NCBI GenBank assembly: GCA_029550865.1
Contig: JAKPGM010000071.1
Span: 1-64,000 of the forward strand
Reading direction: 5' to 3'
Length of the DNA: 64,000 nt
From: Bacteroidota bacterium
Lineage (GTDB): Bacteria > Bacteroidota > Bacteroidia > Bacteroidales > DTGW01
In this document: positions 51,318-60,646 of the stretch, piece by piece
Position numbering within the stretch: the stretch's first letter is position 1
Layout: the number at the start of each line of letters is the position of its first letter
Position numbers and translations under genes: made by a program
Notes under the pieces: generated by a model
The model's input: only the letters and a program-made list of their open reading frames with translations
What the model was told of the DNA's origin: nothing
Database searches by the model: none

Positions 51318-52181
51318 ATGGAACGTACAGCTATTGCAGCGGGAACTTTCTATCCAGCCAGTACGGGACAGTTGAAAACTTTGCTCTCGGATTTATTTAG
51401 AACCGTCGCAAAGAAGGCTTCGTCGCTACCCCTGGTAAGTCTGATTGTACCTCATGCAGGATACGTATATTCGGGGAAAGTGGCAGCCACTGCTATTGCT
51501 CAAATCGATCCCAATCGATCGTACCAGCACATATTTTTAATTGGATCGAGTCATACCCACCTATTTCATGGTGCTGCCCTTTATTTACAAAATGACTATG
51601 CAACCCCACTTGGAAAAATTCCCATTGATCCGTTGGCAAGTCAATTACTGAAAGCGTATTCGTTATTTAACGATCGTCCCGAAATACAGGCTCACGAACA
51701 TGCCCTTGAAGTAATCCTACCATTTTTACAATTCTGGCTTAAGCAACCCTTCAGCATTGTACCTATCATTATCGGGGGAGAATCGGAAGATACCCCTCAA
51801 CAACTCGCAGAAATACTGAAACCCTATTTTAACGAAAAAAATCTTTTTATTATCAGCAGCGACTTTTCGCATTATCCAGCATACCACGATGCCCTTATTT
51901 CGGACAATGCCATGGCCGAAGCCATAGCGAGTGGATTACCCGAACGCTTTTTACAGACCAAAAAAGAACTGGAAAACAAACGCATTCCCCAACTGGTCAC
52001 AACCGCCTGTGGTTGGACAGCCATCCTTACCCTTTTGCACCTGATGAAGGGTGACCCCAAATATACCATTGCCCGATTATTTTACCAGAATTCCGGGGAT
52101 AGTCTTTTTGGCGAGAAAAACAGAGTAGTTGGCTACCATGCCATAGCCGTATATCTTAACGAACAGCAACCAAACATATAA
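51318..52181 (+). CDS. amrB: AmmeMemoRadiSam system protein B (Memo-like)
   Basis: AGTFYPAS...LIVPHAGYVYSGKVAATA; SSDFSHYPAY. Confidence 0.9.
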   Translation: MERTAIAAGTFYPASTGQLKTLLSDLFRTVAKKASSLPLVSLIVPHAGYVYSGKVAATAIAQIDPNRSYQHIFLIGSSHTHLFHGAALYLQNDYATPLGKIPIDPLASQLLKAYSLFNDRPEIQAHEHALEVILPFLQFWLKQPFSIVPIIIGGESEDTPQQLAEILKPYFNEKNLFIISSDFSHYPAYHDALISDNAMAEAIASGLPERFLQTKKELENKRIPQLVTTACGWTAILTLLHLMKGDPKYTIARLFYQNSGDSLFGEKNRVVGYHAIAVYLNEQQPNI

Positions 52182-52185
52182 AAAC

Positions 52186-52758
52186 ATGGATTTTCAAGAT
52201 ATTATACTCGATGACAAGGATAAACAAAACCTATTGAACATTTCCCGACAAACTTTAGAATTATTCGTAAAGAAGCATAGTCGATACCAGGTACCCCCTT
52301 CCCTTATAACCCCCAATCTTCAGCAAAAAGCTGGAGCCTTTGTTACATTACGCAAAAAAGACAAACTCAGGGGATGCATAGGTACCTTTCAACCTCAACA
52401 TCCCCTTTATCTCACCATACGAGATTTAACCATCTCTTCAGCGGCATACGATCATCGTTTTACGCCAGTTGAGGAGCATGAACTTCCGGATGTAGAAATA
52501 GAAATTTCAATTCTTACCCCCTTACAAAAAATTCACAACATCGAAGAAATTGAGCTGGGTAAAGACGGAATTCTTCTGAAAAAGGGGATCTTCAGCGGAA
52601 CATTTTTACCACAGGTAGCCACCCAGATGCAATGGACAAAAGAAGAATTCCTGGGACACTGCGCCCGGGACAAGGCAGGTATTGGATGGGAAGGCTGGAA
52701 AGACGCTGAAATATATACATTCAGAACTATTGTCTTCGACGAATCGTTATTTAGATAG
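52186..52758 (+). CDS. amrA: AmmeMemoRadiSam system protein A (AMMECR1 domain)
   Basis: GAFVTLRKKDKLRGCIGTFQP; YDHRFTPVEEHELPDVEIEISILTP. Confidence 0.92.
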   Translation: MDFQDIILDDKDKQNLLNISRQTLELFVKKHSRYQVPPSLITPNLQQKAGAFVTLRKKDKLRGCIGTFQPQHPLYLTIRDLTISSAAYDHRFTPVEEHELPDVEIEISILTPLQKIHNIEEIELGKDGILLKKGIFSGTFLPQVATQMQWTKEEFLGHCARDKAGIGWEGWKDAEIYTFRTIVFDESLFR

Positions 52759-53017
52759 AAACATTTTTCAATTCAAACCCACAAAAAGTTATCAAAAATT
52801 CCCTTGAATTTTGAACAAGTTGCTCTATATCATTAATAAATGATTAAATTTGTCATGCATTTTGTTCAACAAGCAGCATGCAACAGTTACAAATGCTTGA
52901 AAACGAGAAAGTTTTACTATTCAGATAAAACATAAAAGACATTTGATTATTCATGGAATATGATTAGTTTTAATGGCAGAAACCATACGATGATTATGAA
53001 TAACTTAAAAAATATTC

Positions 53018-53157
53018 ATGAAACGAGCATGTAGAGCAGTATTTACAAACGAGTATGAAAATAATTTCTCATACTTGCTTGATTTTAGAGCACAAAACAT
53101 ATTACATGCGAGTTCCATCCGGCCGCTATAAAAAATTAAAAAATATTTTCGGATGAA
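53018..53157 (+). repeat. dispersed leader element, copy F, with 37-aa leader ORF 53018..53131
   Basis: ATGAAACGAGCATGTAGAGCAGTATTTACAAACGAGTATGAAAATAATTTCTCATACTTGCTTGATTTTAGAGCACAAAACATATTACATGCGAGTTCCATCCGGCCGCTATAAAAAATTAAAAAATATTTTCGGATGAA. Confidence 0.95.
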
Positions 53158-54532
53158 AGGTTTAGCAATATATTTTTATCTGTTTGTTAGCCTGCTGATA
53201 GGTTTCCTACAAGGCAGCGACGAGGTAACCATGCAAATTAATGCACCGACGGAAGTAACCGCAGGTGACGAGTTTCAGGTAAAAATTGTGCTTAACAAAG
53301 GAAATTTACAAAGTTTTTCGAGGTTGGTTCAGGAATTACCAGCCGGTTTAAAAGCTGTATCGGGTTATTCTGCCAACGCCGATTTTACCTTTAAAGACAA
53401 CCGCGTACGTTTGATATGGCTCAAATTACCTGAATCCGATACACTCACCATTACCTACACCATTAAAGTAGACCAGCGCTTGAAAGGCAGTTTTGATTTA
53501 GTAGGTAAATTTTCCTACATATCCGATAACGAGCGTATGAGCATCGAAGGCGAACCCGTGAAGGTACAGATTCTTCCCAATCCCAATATCGACCCCTCAT
53601 TAATAGTCGATATCAACGAATTTAAAGAAAAGGTTATTCCTGAGATTACCCCCATTTCCGATATTCCGGTGGCTTGTATACGACAAAAACCCGTACCGTC
53701 GGGCGAATCGGACAATAGCTATATTGTAAATCTTCTTGTTTACAAGGAAAGTGCCCAAAAATTTGCCAAAATAGAAGAAAAAATTCCAGCTGGCTATACA
53801 GCAGTTAACATGGATAGCAAAGAGGGCATCTTTGTGTTTAAAAATGGACAGGCAAAATTTTTGTGGATGAACTTACCACAGTCACCGTATTTTATCGTTT
53901 CCTATCGTCTGATACCTGCTACGGCAACGGCCAGCACGCCTGTCATTAAAGGGCAGTTTTCCTATGTAGTGGATGAAAAAACCATCGTAAAAGATATCGT
54001 AGAAAAGGACATGAATTTAGCCTCGCTTTCGGCGGATGAAATACGAAAGCTTATAGAGGAACTGAAAGCAAGTCCGGTGAAAATTCCTGTTGAGGAACTG
54101 CTAGCACAAAAACCCGAGCAACCAGCCCCTTCAGCCGCTGAACCCACAACAAGTGAAAGTCCTCAAACAACCACGCAACGTAAACGTGTAACCAACGAAC
54201 AACTGGTAAAGGAAATAGATCCCGCCTATTTACTTGAACCACAAGAAGGGGTTTACTACCGCATTCAAATTGCAGCGGGTCATTGTCCCATTGATATTAA
54301 ACGTTACTTCCGACGATACAAAATTACCGATGAAGTACGTGCCGAAATTCATGAAGGATGGCGCAAATACTCCATTGGAACTTTTACGGAATACAAACAA
54401 GCCCGCGATTACAGGGTACACATCTGGAACACTACGCCTATCAACGATGCCTTTGTCGCCGCCTACAACAATGGTCAACGTATTACTGTCCAGGAAGCTC
54501 TTATGATTACTAACCAGAAATGGTACAGATAA
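53153..54532 (+). CDS. secreted protein with two internally repeated domains and a SPOR-like C-terminus
   Basis: Signal peptide; repeated (F/L)xxxxxxxPAGxxAVxxxSxxxxFxFKxxxxxxxWxxLP; C-terminal YYRIQIAAGHCP... Confidence 0.65.
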   Translation: MKGLAIYFYLFVSLLIGFLQGSDEVTMQINAPTEVTAGDEFQVKIVLNKGNLQSFSRLVQELPAGLKAVSGYSANADFTFKDNRVRLIWLKLPESDTLTITYTIKVDQRLKGSFDLVGKFSYISDNERMSIEGEPVKVQILPNPNIDPSLIVDINEFKEKVIPEITPISDIPVACIRQKPVPSGESDNSYIVNLLVYKESAQKFAKIEEKIPAGYTAVNMDSKEGIFVFKNGQAKFLWMNLPQSPYFIVSYRLIPATATASTPVIKGQFSYVVDEKTIVKDIVEKDMNLASLSADEIRKLIEELKASPVKIPVEELLAQKPEQPAPSAAEPTTSESPQTTTQRKRVTNEQLVKEIDPAYLLEPQEGVYYRIQIAAGHCPIDIKRYFRRYKITDEVRAEIHEGWRKYSIGTFTEYKQARDYRVHIWNTTPINDAFVAAYNNGQRITVQEALMITNQKWYR

Positions 54533-54536
54533 AAGC

Positions 54537-55916
54537 ATGAAGCTATACACAAAAATAACAAGTATAATCATCGCCGTAATTAGCTTTTGGGGTCTAAAAG
54601 CGCAGGAACTCGACTGGGAAAAAATGCTTATCGAAGATGTTGAGAATGTTAATCCAGTATATATGCCTGTCGTGGGTATTGGGGTAGGTTATCTCAACTA
54701 TTTTGGCGATTTACGCAATAATTCCTCCTCACCCTTGATGGGCAACCTGGCCTTCCGTGCCAATATGCATGCCTTCATTGACCAACATAAGCACTTTAAA
54801 TTTAACCTCTATACACTTTTTACCCTGCCTGGAAGCAATGGGTCTGCTATGACAGTCATCCAGCGCGACTACCAGAATCCTGCCCGAAATTTTAGAATAC
54901 AAACCGACCTTTTATCGTTTGGGGCTAATGCACATTACGATTTCGACCATTTTATCTCAAAGAAAAGTTTGTTCCGCCCTTTCGTTTCGGTAGGACTTGA
55001 GTTTACTACTTTTAATACAAAAGCAAACCTCACCAACGAAAATGGTCCTTTCTATTATTGGACCGACGGTACCATTCGTGATCTTCCACAAGCTGATGAA
55101 CGCGGAGGCACATTGGTACAACCCGACGAAATTTACGAAACTGACCTCCGTAGTAGCACGCTTAATACCTCGGGACAATACAATAAATACACGTTGGCTG
55201 TTCCTATTGATGTAGGGATAGAATATAGCATCTCAAACCGTACAAGTGTGAGACTAGGATATTCATACCACATCAATTTCACCGATTACATCGACAATAT
55301 AACCCCCACCAATCCAATTCTGGGCATCAATGACCGGAACAAGTTCGACAATCTTGGTTTTAGTTATCTTTCGCTACATTTCGATTTATTTTCCGATCCC
55401 AAAACCATCCGTATCAATCGCTTACTGCTCGAACTCGAGAATTTCGATTACGATTTGATAGGTGATGAAGACGGTGACGGGGTATTCGATATCAACGACC
55501 GATGTTTGCATACGCCCCGTGGTGTAGAGGTTGATACTGCTGGATGCCCGCTTGATAACGATCGTGATGGGGTACCCGATTACCTTGACAAACAATCCTA
55601 TACCCCCGAAGGCGCTGTTGTCGACCGTGATGGGGTTGAAATACCTGATTCTCTCGCAATGCAAGTGATTGCGCAGGAAGCTCTTCCTCGAAACCAGGTG
55701 GAAGCGTTCCTACAAACCATGAACAATCTCGGTGCAGGCGGAAGACATGGACAGTATGCTGAAATTCCCGATAAATTTAAAAAGATTGATACCGATGGCG
55801 ATGGCTACCTCTCGTTCGACGAGGTACTGAAAGCTATCGATGACTTCTTTGATTTTGAGTCGGATCTCACCACCGACGACATTTACGAACTTAACGACTT
55901 CTTTTTCTCGCAATAA
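54537..55916 (+). CDS. outer-membrane beta-barrel protein with TSP3-like Asp repeats and a C-terminal EF-hand
   Basis: DEDGDGVFDINDRC, DNDRDGVPDYLD, DTDGDGYLSFDEVLKAI; signal peptide. Confidence 0.75.
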   Translation: MKLYTKITSIIIAVISFWGLKAQELDWEKMLIEDVENVNPVYMPVVGIGVGYLNYFGDLRNNSSSPLMGNLAFRANMHAFIDQHKHFKFNLYTLFTLPGSNGSAMTVIQRDYQNPARNFRIQTDLLSFGANAHYDFDHFISKKSLFRPFVSVGLEFTTFNTKANLTNENGPFYYWTDGTIRDLPQADERGGTLVQPDEIYETDLRSSTLNTSGQYNKYTLAVPIDVGIEYSISNRTSVRLGYSYHINFTDYIDNITPTNPILGINDRNKFDNLGFSYLSLHFDLFSDPKTIRINRLLLELENFDYDLIGDEDGDGVFDINDRCLHTPRGVEVDTAGCPLDNDRDGVPDYLDKQSYTPEGAVVDRDGVEIPDSLAMQVIAQEALPRNQVEAFLQTMNNLGAGGRHGQYAEIPDKFKKIDTDGDGYLSFDEVLKAIDDFFDFESDLTTDDIYELNDFFFSQ

Positions 55917-55934
55917 ACTCCGGCTTTTTATCCT

Positions 55935-56396
55935 ATGGCAAAGCAGCTCTTTATTTTTGATCTCGATTTTACACTATGGGATGCGGGAGGGCTTTGGTGC
56001 GACTGTACCACGCCTCCCTATCGGCGCATAAACGGCTTTGTAAAGGATGCCGAAAACCGCATTATTCAACTCTACCCCGATGTTTGGGAAATAATTCATT
56101 TACTCAAACGTCATGGTCGTAAAATTGCTGTGGCCTCAAGAACTGAACAACCAGCCTGGGCAAGACAAATACTGGATCTGATGGATCTGCGACAGTGGTT
56201 CGACTACGAAGAAATATTTCCCGATCGTAAAATTTATCACTTACAAAATATACATCGTCAATCGGGCATTCCTTTTAATCAAATGGTCTTTTTCGACGAT
56301 GAGCAGCGCAACATCATCGATGTGACTACACTTGGCGTTACCTCCGAGTGGGTGCAAAATGGCATTACCCGTAGTTTGGTAGCGAAATATCTTTAA
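55935..56396 (+). CDS. magnesium-dependent phosphatase-1 (MDP-1) type HAD phosphatase
   Basis: LFIFDLDFTLWDAGG; VASRTEQPAWARQIL; FFDDEQRNI. Confidence 0.85.
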   Translation: MAKQLFIFDLDFTLWDAGGLWCDCTTPPYRRINGFVKDAENRIIQLYPDVWEIIHLLKRHGRKIAVASRTEQPAWARQILDLMDLRQWFDYEEIFPDRKIYHLQNIHRQSGIPFNQMVFFDDEQRNIIDVTTLGVTSEWVQNGITRSLVAKYL

Positions 56397-58311
56397 ATAA
56401 TTTAGTACCTGCCATTTTAAGTATAGCCTGTACAATACCCTCGGCATCAAAGCCACATTCATGATGTAGCTCTTTAAGAGAACCTTGCTCAATGAAGCGA
56501 TCGGGTACCCCAAGTCGAACGAGGGCAGCATCATAACCATGCGCAGTCATAAATTCTGCTATTGCACTGCCAAATCCTCCATTGATTACCCCATCCTCGA
56601 CCGTGATAATTTTCTTAAATCGTGTAAATACGTCGTGTAAAAGCTCTTCGTCAAGAGGTTTAACAAAGCGCATGTTATAATGAGCCGGGCGACTGATATG
56701 CGCTGGCAGCAACTGTAAAGCTTCCTGAACAAAATTACCCGGATGCCCAATAGACAGTATGGCTATTTCTTCCCCCTCACTAACCTGTTGGCCTTTGCCA
56801 ATGGGCACTTCCTCAAAAGGCAACTTCCATTCGTTTAGCACTCCATACCCACGCGGGTATCGAATAGCAAAAGGACCCCAATTTTTTAGCTGGGCGGTGT
56901 ACATCAGATTCCGCAATTCGATCTCGTTCATTGGTGCCGCAATGATGATATTTGGAACAGCACGCAAATAGGCCAAATCGAACACGCCATGATGGGTAGC
57001 CCCATCCTCCCCTACTAATCCTGCCCTATCGAGACAAAAAACTACAGGAAGATTTTGAATGGCAACATCGTGAATAACCTGATCGTAGGCTCGCTGCATG
57101 AAACTCGAGTAAATGTTACAGAAAGGAATGTATCCTTCAGTTGCCAAACCAGCTGAAAAAGTTACCGCATGTTCTTCTGCAATACCCACGTCGAAACATC
57201 GATGGGGCAATTCCTGCATAACAATATTCATAGAGCATCCCGTAGGCATGGCGGGCGTAATGCCTACAATCCTCTCATTCTGCTGTGCAAGTTCGAGCAA
57301 TGTATAGCCAAAAACATCCTGATATTTTGTACGTTTGCTAGCATCGACAATGATTTCTCCCGTTTCCTTGTTGAATGGTCCAGGTGAATGAAATTGTACC
57401 TTGTTCTCCTCGGCATATTTATATCCTTTGCCTTTGACCGTTACCACATGCAACAGCTTGGGACCTGGAATTTGTCTTAAATCCTTCAGGATATTCACCA
57501 GATGAGTTACATTATGGCCATCGATAATACCAAAATATCTAAAGTTGAGCGATTCGAAAAAGTTACTCTGGCGCATGACCATGGTTTTAATCGCCCCTTC
57601 GATTTTTTGTACAGCCTTCTGCGCCATAGGCCCCAGCTTATTAAGCTTGCTGAGAGCATTCCACACATCGGTTTTGATACGATTGTATGTTTGCGATGCA
57701 GTAATATGGGTAAGATACTCACTCAATGCCCCTACCGGCGGGTCGATAGCCATATTATTGTCGTTTAATATGACTAACATATCGGCTTTCAAATGACCTG
57801 CATTATTCAGCCCCTCGAATGCTAGCCCTCCGGTAAGACTGGCATCACCAATAATTGCCACTATCTTACGGTCGGTCTCGCCTTTAAGTTTACTCGCCAC
57901 TGCCATACCCAATGCGGCCGATATGGAAGTCGATGCATGTCCTACCCCAAAAGCATCGTAAATACTCTCCGACATTTTGGGGAATCCACTAATACCGCCA
58001 TAACGTCGGTTGGTATGAAATACATGCTTGCGCCCGGTAAGAATTTTGTGGGCATAGGCCTGATGCCCCACGTCCCAAACAATCTTATCATAAGGGGCAT
58101 TGTACACATAATGTAAAGCAACAGCTATTTCCACTGCTCCCAGACTCGAACCCAGATGTCCCGGATTTGCACATGTCTCGTTAATTAAAAATTCCCGAAT
58201 TTCAGAACACAGTTCCTCAAGCTGTTCTACCTTAAGTTTTTTTAAATCGGACGGAAATTCAATCTGATCCAATAAGGGATATTTACTACTCGCCTGATGC
58301 ATTGTGGGCAA
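56365..58311 (-). CDS. dxs: 1-deoxy-D-xylulose-5-phosphate synthase (start may be 58302)
   Basis: GHLGSSLGAVEIAVALHYV, IGDASLTGGLAFEGLN, EEHAVTFSAGLA, DRAGLVGEDGATHHG. Confidence 0.96.
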   Translation of the reverse strand: MPTMHQASSKYPLLDQIEFPSDLKKLKVEQLEELCSEIREFLINETCANPGHLGSSLGAVEIAVALHYVYNAPYDKIVWDVGHQAYAHKILTGRKHVFHTNRRYGGISGFPKMSESIYDAFGVGHASTSISAALGMAVASKLKGETDRKIVAIIGDASLTGGLAFEGLNNAGHLKADMLVILNDNNMAIDPPVGALSEYLTHITASQTYNRIKTDVWNALSKLNKLGPMAQKAVQKIEGAIKTMVMRQSNFFESLNFRYFGIIDGHNVTHLVNILKDLRQIPGPKLLHVVTVKGKGYKYAEENKVQFHSPGPFNKETGEIIVDASKRTKYQDVFGYTLLELAQQNERIVGITPAMPTGCSMNIVMQELPHRCFDVGIAEEHAVTFSAGLATEGYIPFCNIYSSFMQRAYDQVIHDVAIQNLPVVFCLDRAGLVGEDGATHHGVFDLAYLRAVPNIIIAAPMNEIELRNLMYTAQLKNWGPFAIRYPRGYGVLNEWKLPFEEVPIGKGQQVSEGEEIAILSIGHPGNFVQEALQLLPAHISRPAHYNMRFVKPLDEELLHDVFTRFKKIITVEDGVINGGFGSAIAEFMTAHGYDAALVRLGVPDRFIEQGSLKELHHECGFDAEGIVQAILKMAGTKLFKDISLPNYG

Positions 58312-58378
58312 TTCTATAATTTGTATCGAAGGTCAAAGATAAATAAAATTTTCCCCCAAGGGTGAAACATGTGAAGTT

Positions 58379-59392
58379 TTAACCTTTTTCAACAAAACGA
58401 TAAAAATTAACCACATTTTTCAATGCATCACTGATAGGAATAAAAGCATATTGTAATTGTTCTTGAATTTTCCTGGCCGAAAAACTGTCTCGAGCAAAAG
58501 CCGACTGAATAACTTCACGGGTCAGCATGGGTGGTTGACCCTGGATAAAAGCCAGAATTGCAGAAACTCCAACAGCCATTTTGGCCATCCAGTATTTTAC
58601 AGGTATGTTCGGATCCGGCATTCCAAACTCCCGTGCAGCCAGGCTAAAAAATTGCTGGTAGCTCAAGTTTTCGCTGTTGAGTATAAAACGTTGGCCAGTT
58701 ATATCTTCCTTCATCAAACGAACCATAATCCTGGCGATATCGCGCACATCGACAAACCCCATGCTACCTGGTGGATAAAATTTGATTCCCTTCTTCACAA
58801 GCTGCAATAGGGCGCCCGTACCCTTATGACTCAGCGTAGGCCCAATGATTATTGACGGGTTAACAATAACCGCATTAAGGCCCTCCTCAATGCCACGCCA
58901 AACCTCCATCTCGGAATGAAACTTGCTAAGCGAGTATACTGTATGACGTTGAGTGCTATCCCAGATACATGATTCATCCGCAGGTAGACCATGCTCAGCC
59001 TTTCCTATAGCAGCGACAGAACTTACATGGCACAATTTACGTGCACCTTTTTCCAGACATACATTCACCACATTGGCTGTACCGCCCAGGTTTATCTGCA
59101 TTACCTTCGATTTCTCCCGCTTTGCAAAGGCAACCTCTGCCGCACAATGGTATACCTCATCGCCAGCCTGAATCAAATCATAAATCCGAGCATAATCTCG
59201 AACATCCGCTTCATACCATTCGATTTGTCTTAACAAATGCTCAGCGTCAGAAGAATAAAAGCGAAAAATAGCTTCAACCTGCTTTGCATTTGACCTACTC
59301 CTTGTCACGGCTATAACACGTTCCCCTCCTTTACATAATTCGTATAATAGATGAGAACCCACTAATCCGGTAGCTCCTGTTACTACAACCAT
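58379..59392 (-). CDS. NAD-dependent epimerase/dehydratase (extended SDR)
   Basis: VVVTGATGLVGSHLLYEL, YSLSKFHSE. Confidence 0.9.
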   Translation of the reverse strand: MVVVTGATGLVGSHLLYELCKGGERVIAVTRSRSNAKQVEAIFRFYSSDAEHLLRQIEWYEADVRDYARIYDLIQAGDEVYHCAAEVAFAKREKSKVMQINLGGTANVVNVCLEKGARKLCHVSSVAAIGKAEHGLPADESCIWDSTQRHTVYSLSKFHSEMEVWRGIEEGLNAVIVNPSIIIGPTLSHKGTGALLQLVKKGIKFYPPGSMGFVDVRDIARIMVRLMKEDITGQRFILNSENLSYQQFFSLAAREFGMPDPNIPVKYWMAKMAVGVSAILAFIQGQPPMLTREVIQSAFARDSFSARKIQEQLQYAFIPISDALKNVVNFYRFVEKG

Positions 59393-59505
59393 CTCGAGTT
59401 TTAAATAATATTCCTCATCAAATGTATAATTATGTTTTGTGGCTACAAAACAATTTTTATGAATAAATTATCAGCTGTTGTTGGGAAATATCTAAAATGC
59501 TAAAA

Positions 59506-59937
59506 CTATTTAGGCTCAATTATGTTTATATGGCGCCTCTTATGATTGTCCAGCTCTATGGTAACTTTTAACACATCAGGTAAAAGAATATTTTCGGCCA
59601 TTTCGGGCCATTCAATGAAACAAAAATGACCGCTAAAAAGATACTCCTCGTAACCCAAATCGTAAATTTCTTCGGGTTTGTTCACACGATAAAAATCAAA
59701 ATGGTAAACAGGTTGCCCTGTTACAGTTTCGTACTCATTGAGTAACGTGAAGGTAGGACTGGTTACGGTATCTTTTACCTGTAAAAGTCTACAAATTTCT
59801 TTAATTAACGCCGTTTTCCCACTGCCCAGTTTGCCACTGAAAGTGATTACCGGGTAACGATGAAGCATAGAAATGATTTCTTCGGCCACCTTTGTAAGCT
59901 CATTAGCCTGCTGAATGATAAAGGTTTTAGCTAACAT
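59506..59937 (-). CDS. tsaE: tRNA threonylcarbamoyladenosine biosynthesis ATPase TsaE
   Basis: FSGKLGSGKTALIKEI, VTSPTFTLLNEYE, HFDFYRV. Confidence 0.95.
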   Translation of the reverse strand: MLAKTFIIQQANELTKVAEEIISMLHRYPVITFSGKLGSGKTALIKEICRLLQVKDTVTSPTFTLLNEYETVTGQPVYHFDFYRVNKPEEIYDLGYEEYLFSGHFCFIEWPEMAENILLPDVLKVTIELDNHKRRHINIIEPK

Positions 59938-60140
59938 ATCTGTAAGTATTTATTGTCGGGAAACTTAATATAAATTTACAAAAAAGTACTGAATATACCC
60001 GAATAACCAAAAATCTTCATTACTTTTTAAGATGCTTGTAGTGTTGTAAAAATGCTGTTATTAACAACATTTTTCAGCATAGTTGAAAAATAATCTGTAA
60101 ATCAATCTGGAATAATCTGATATTCGGCTACTTTTATCGG

Positions 60141-60270
60141 GCGAAACGAGCATGTATGGCAGCATTCACAAACGAGTATGAAAATAATTTTTCATACCTG
60201 CTTGATTTTAGAGCACAAAACATATTACATGCGAGTTCCATCCGACCATTAAAAAATTAAAAATATTTAG
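60141..60270 (+). repeat. dispersed leader element, copy G (5' and inner stems intact, 3' start-codon hairpin lost)
   Basis: GCGAAACGAGCATGTATGGCAGCATTCACAAACGAGTATGAAAATAATTTTTCATACCTGCTTGATTTTAGAGCACAAAACATATTACATGCGAGTTCCATCCGACC. Confidence 0.92.
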
Positions 60271-60299
60271 GAAAATAAGTGTATTGAGATAATTTGTAT

Positions 60300-60444
60300 T
60301 GATGAAATGAGCATGTTTATTTGCTTTCCCTGAAAAAGGCATAAAAATTACATTTTAAACCTGCCTCATTGGGAATACACAATTAATTGCATGCGAGTTT
60401 TATAACAAACATTTAAAAAACAGATAAATTATTTTTGGAATGAA
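60300..60444 (+). repeat. dispersed leader element, degenerate copy H, tandem to G and abutting the ATG at 60440
   Basis: TGATGAAATGAGCATG...CCTGCCTCATT...TTGCATGCGAGTTTTAT...ATTTAAAAAACAGATAAATTATTTTTGGAATGAAAGG. Confidence 0.7.
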
Positions 60445-60646
60445 AGGTTCAAGAAAACTTAGGCGTACAAAAAAAGCGACTATTTCGTTTAACGATCTTG
60501 AACATCAAGCATTAGAAAAGTATTTTCAGAAATATAAAATTCGCAATAAAACGCGGTTTATGCGCGAAGCAATCATGCGAACAGTGATTTCAAAGTTTGC
60601 TGATGATTATCCTACGCTTTGGGATCAACCAACAGGAACCGCTTAA
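60440..60646 (+). CDS. small basic protein, ribbon-helix-helix-like
   Basis: 68 aa; ATISFNDLEHQALEKYFQKYKIRNKTRFMREAIMRTVI resembles RHH/MobC-type folds. Confidence 0.55.
   Translation: MKGSRKLRRTKKATISFNDLEHQALEKYFQKYKIRNKTRFMREAIMRTVISKFADDYPTLWDQPTGTA

Noticed and set aside
53116-53155. 3' hairpin of the element as an intrinsic terminator
   Set aside because: Weak 7-bp stem with a ~26-nt A/T loop, no U-run after it, and it is followed immediately by coding sequence.
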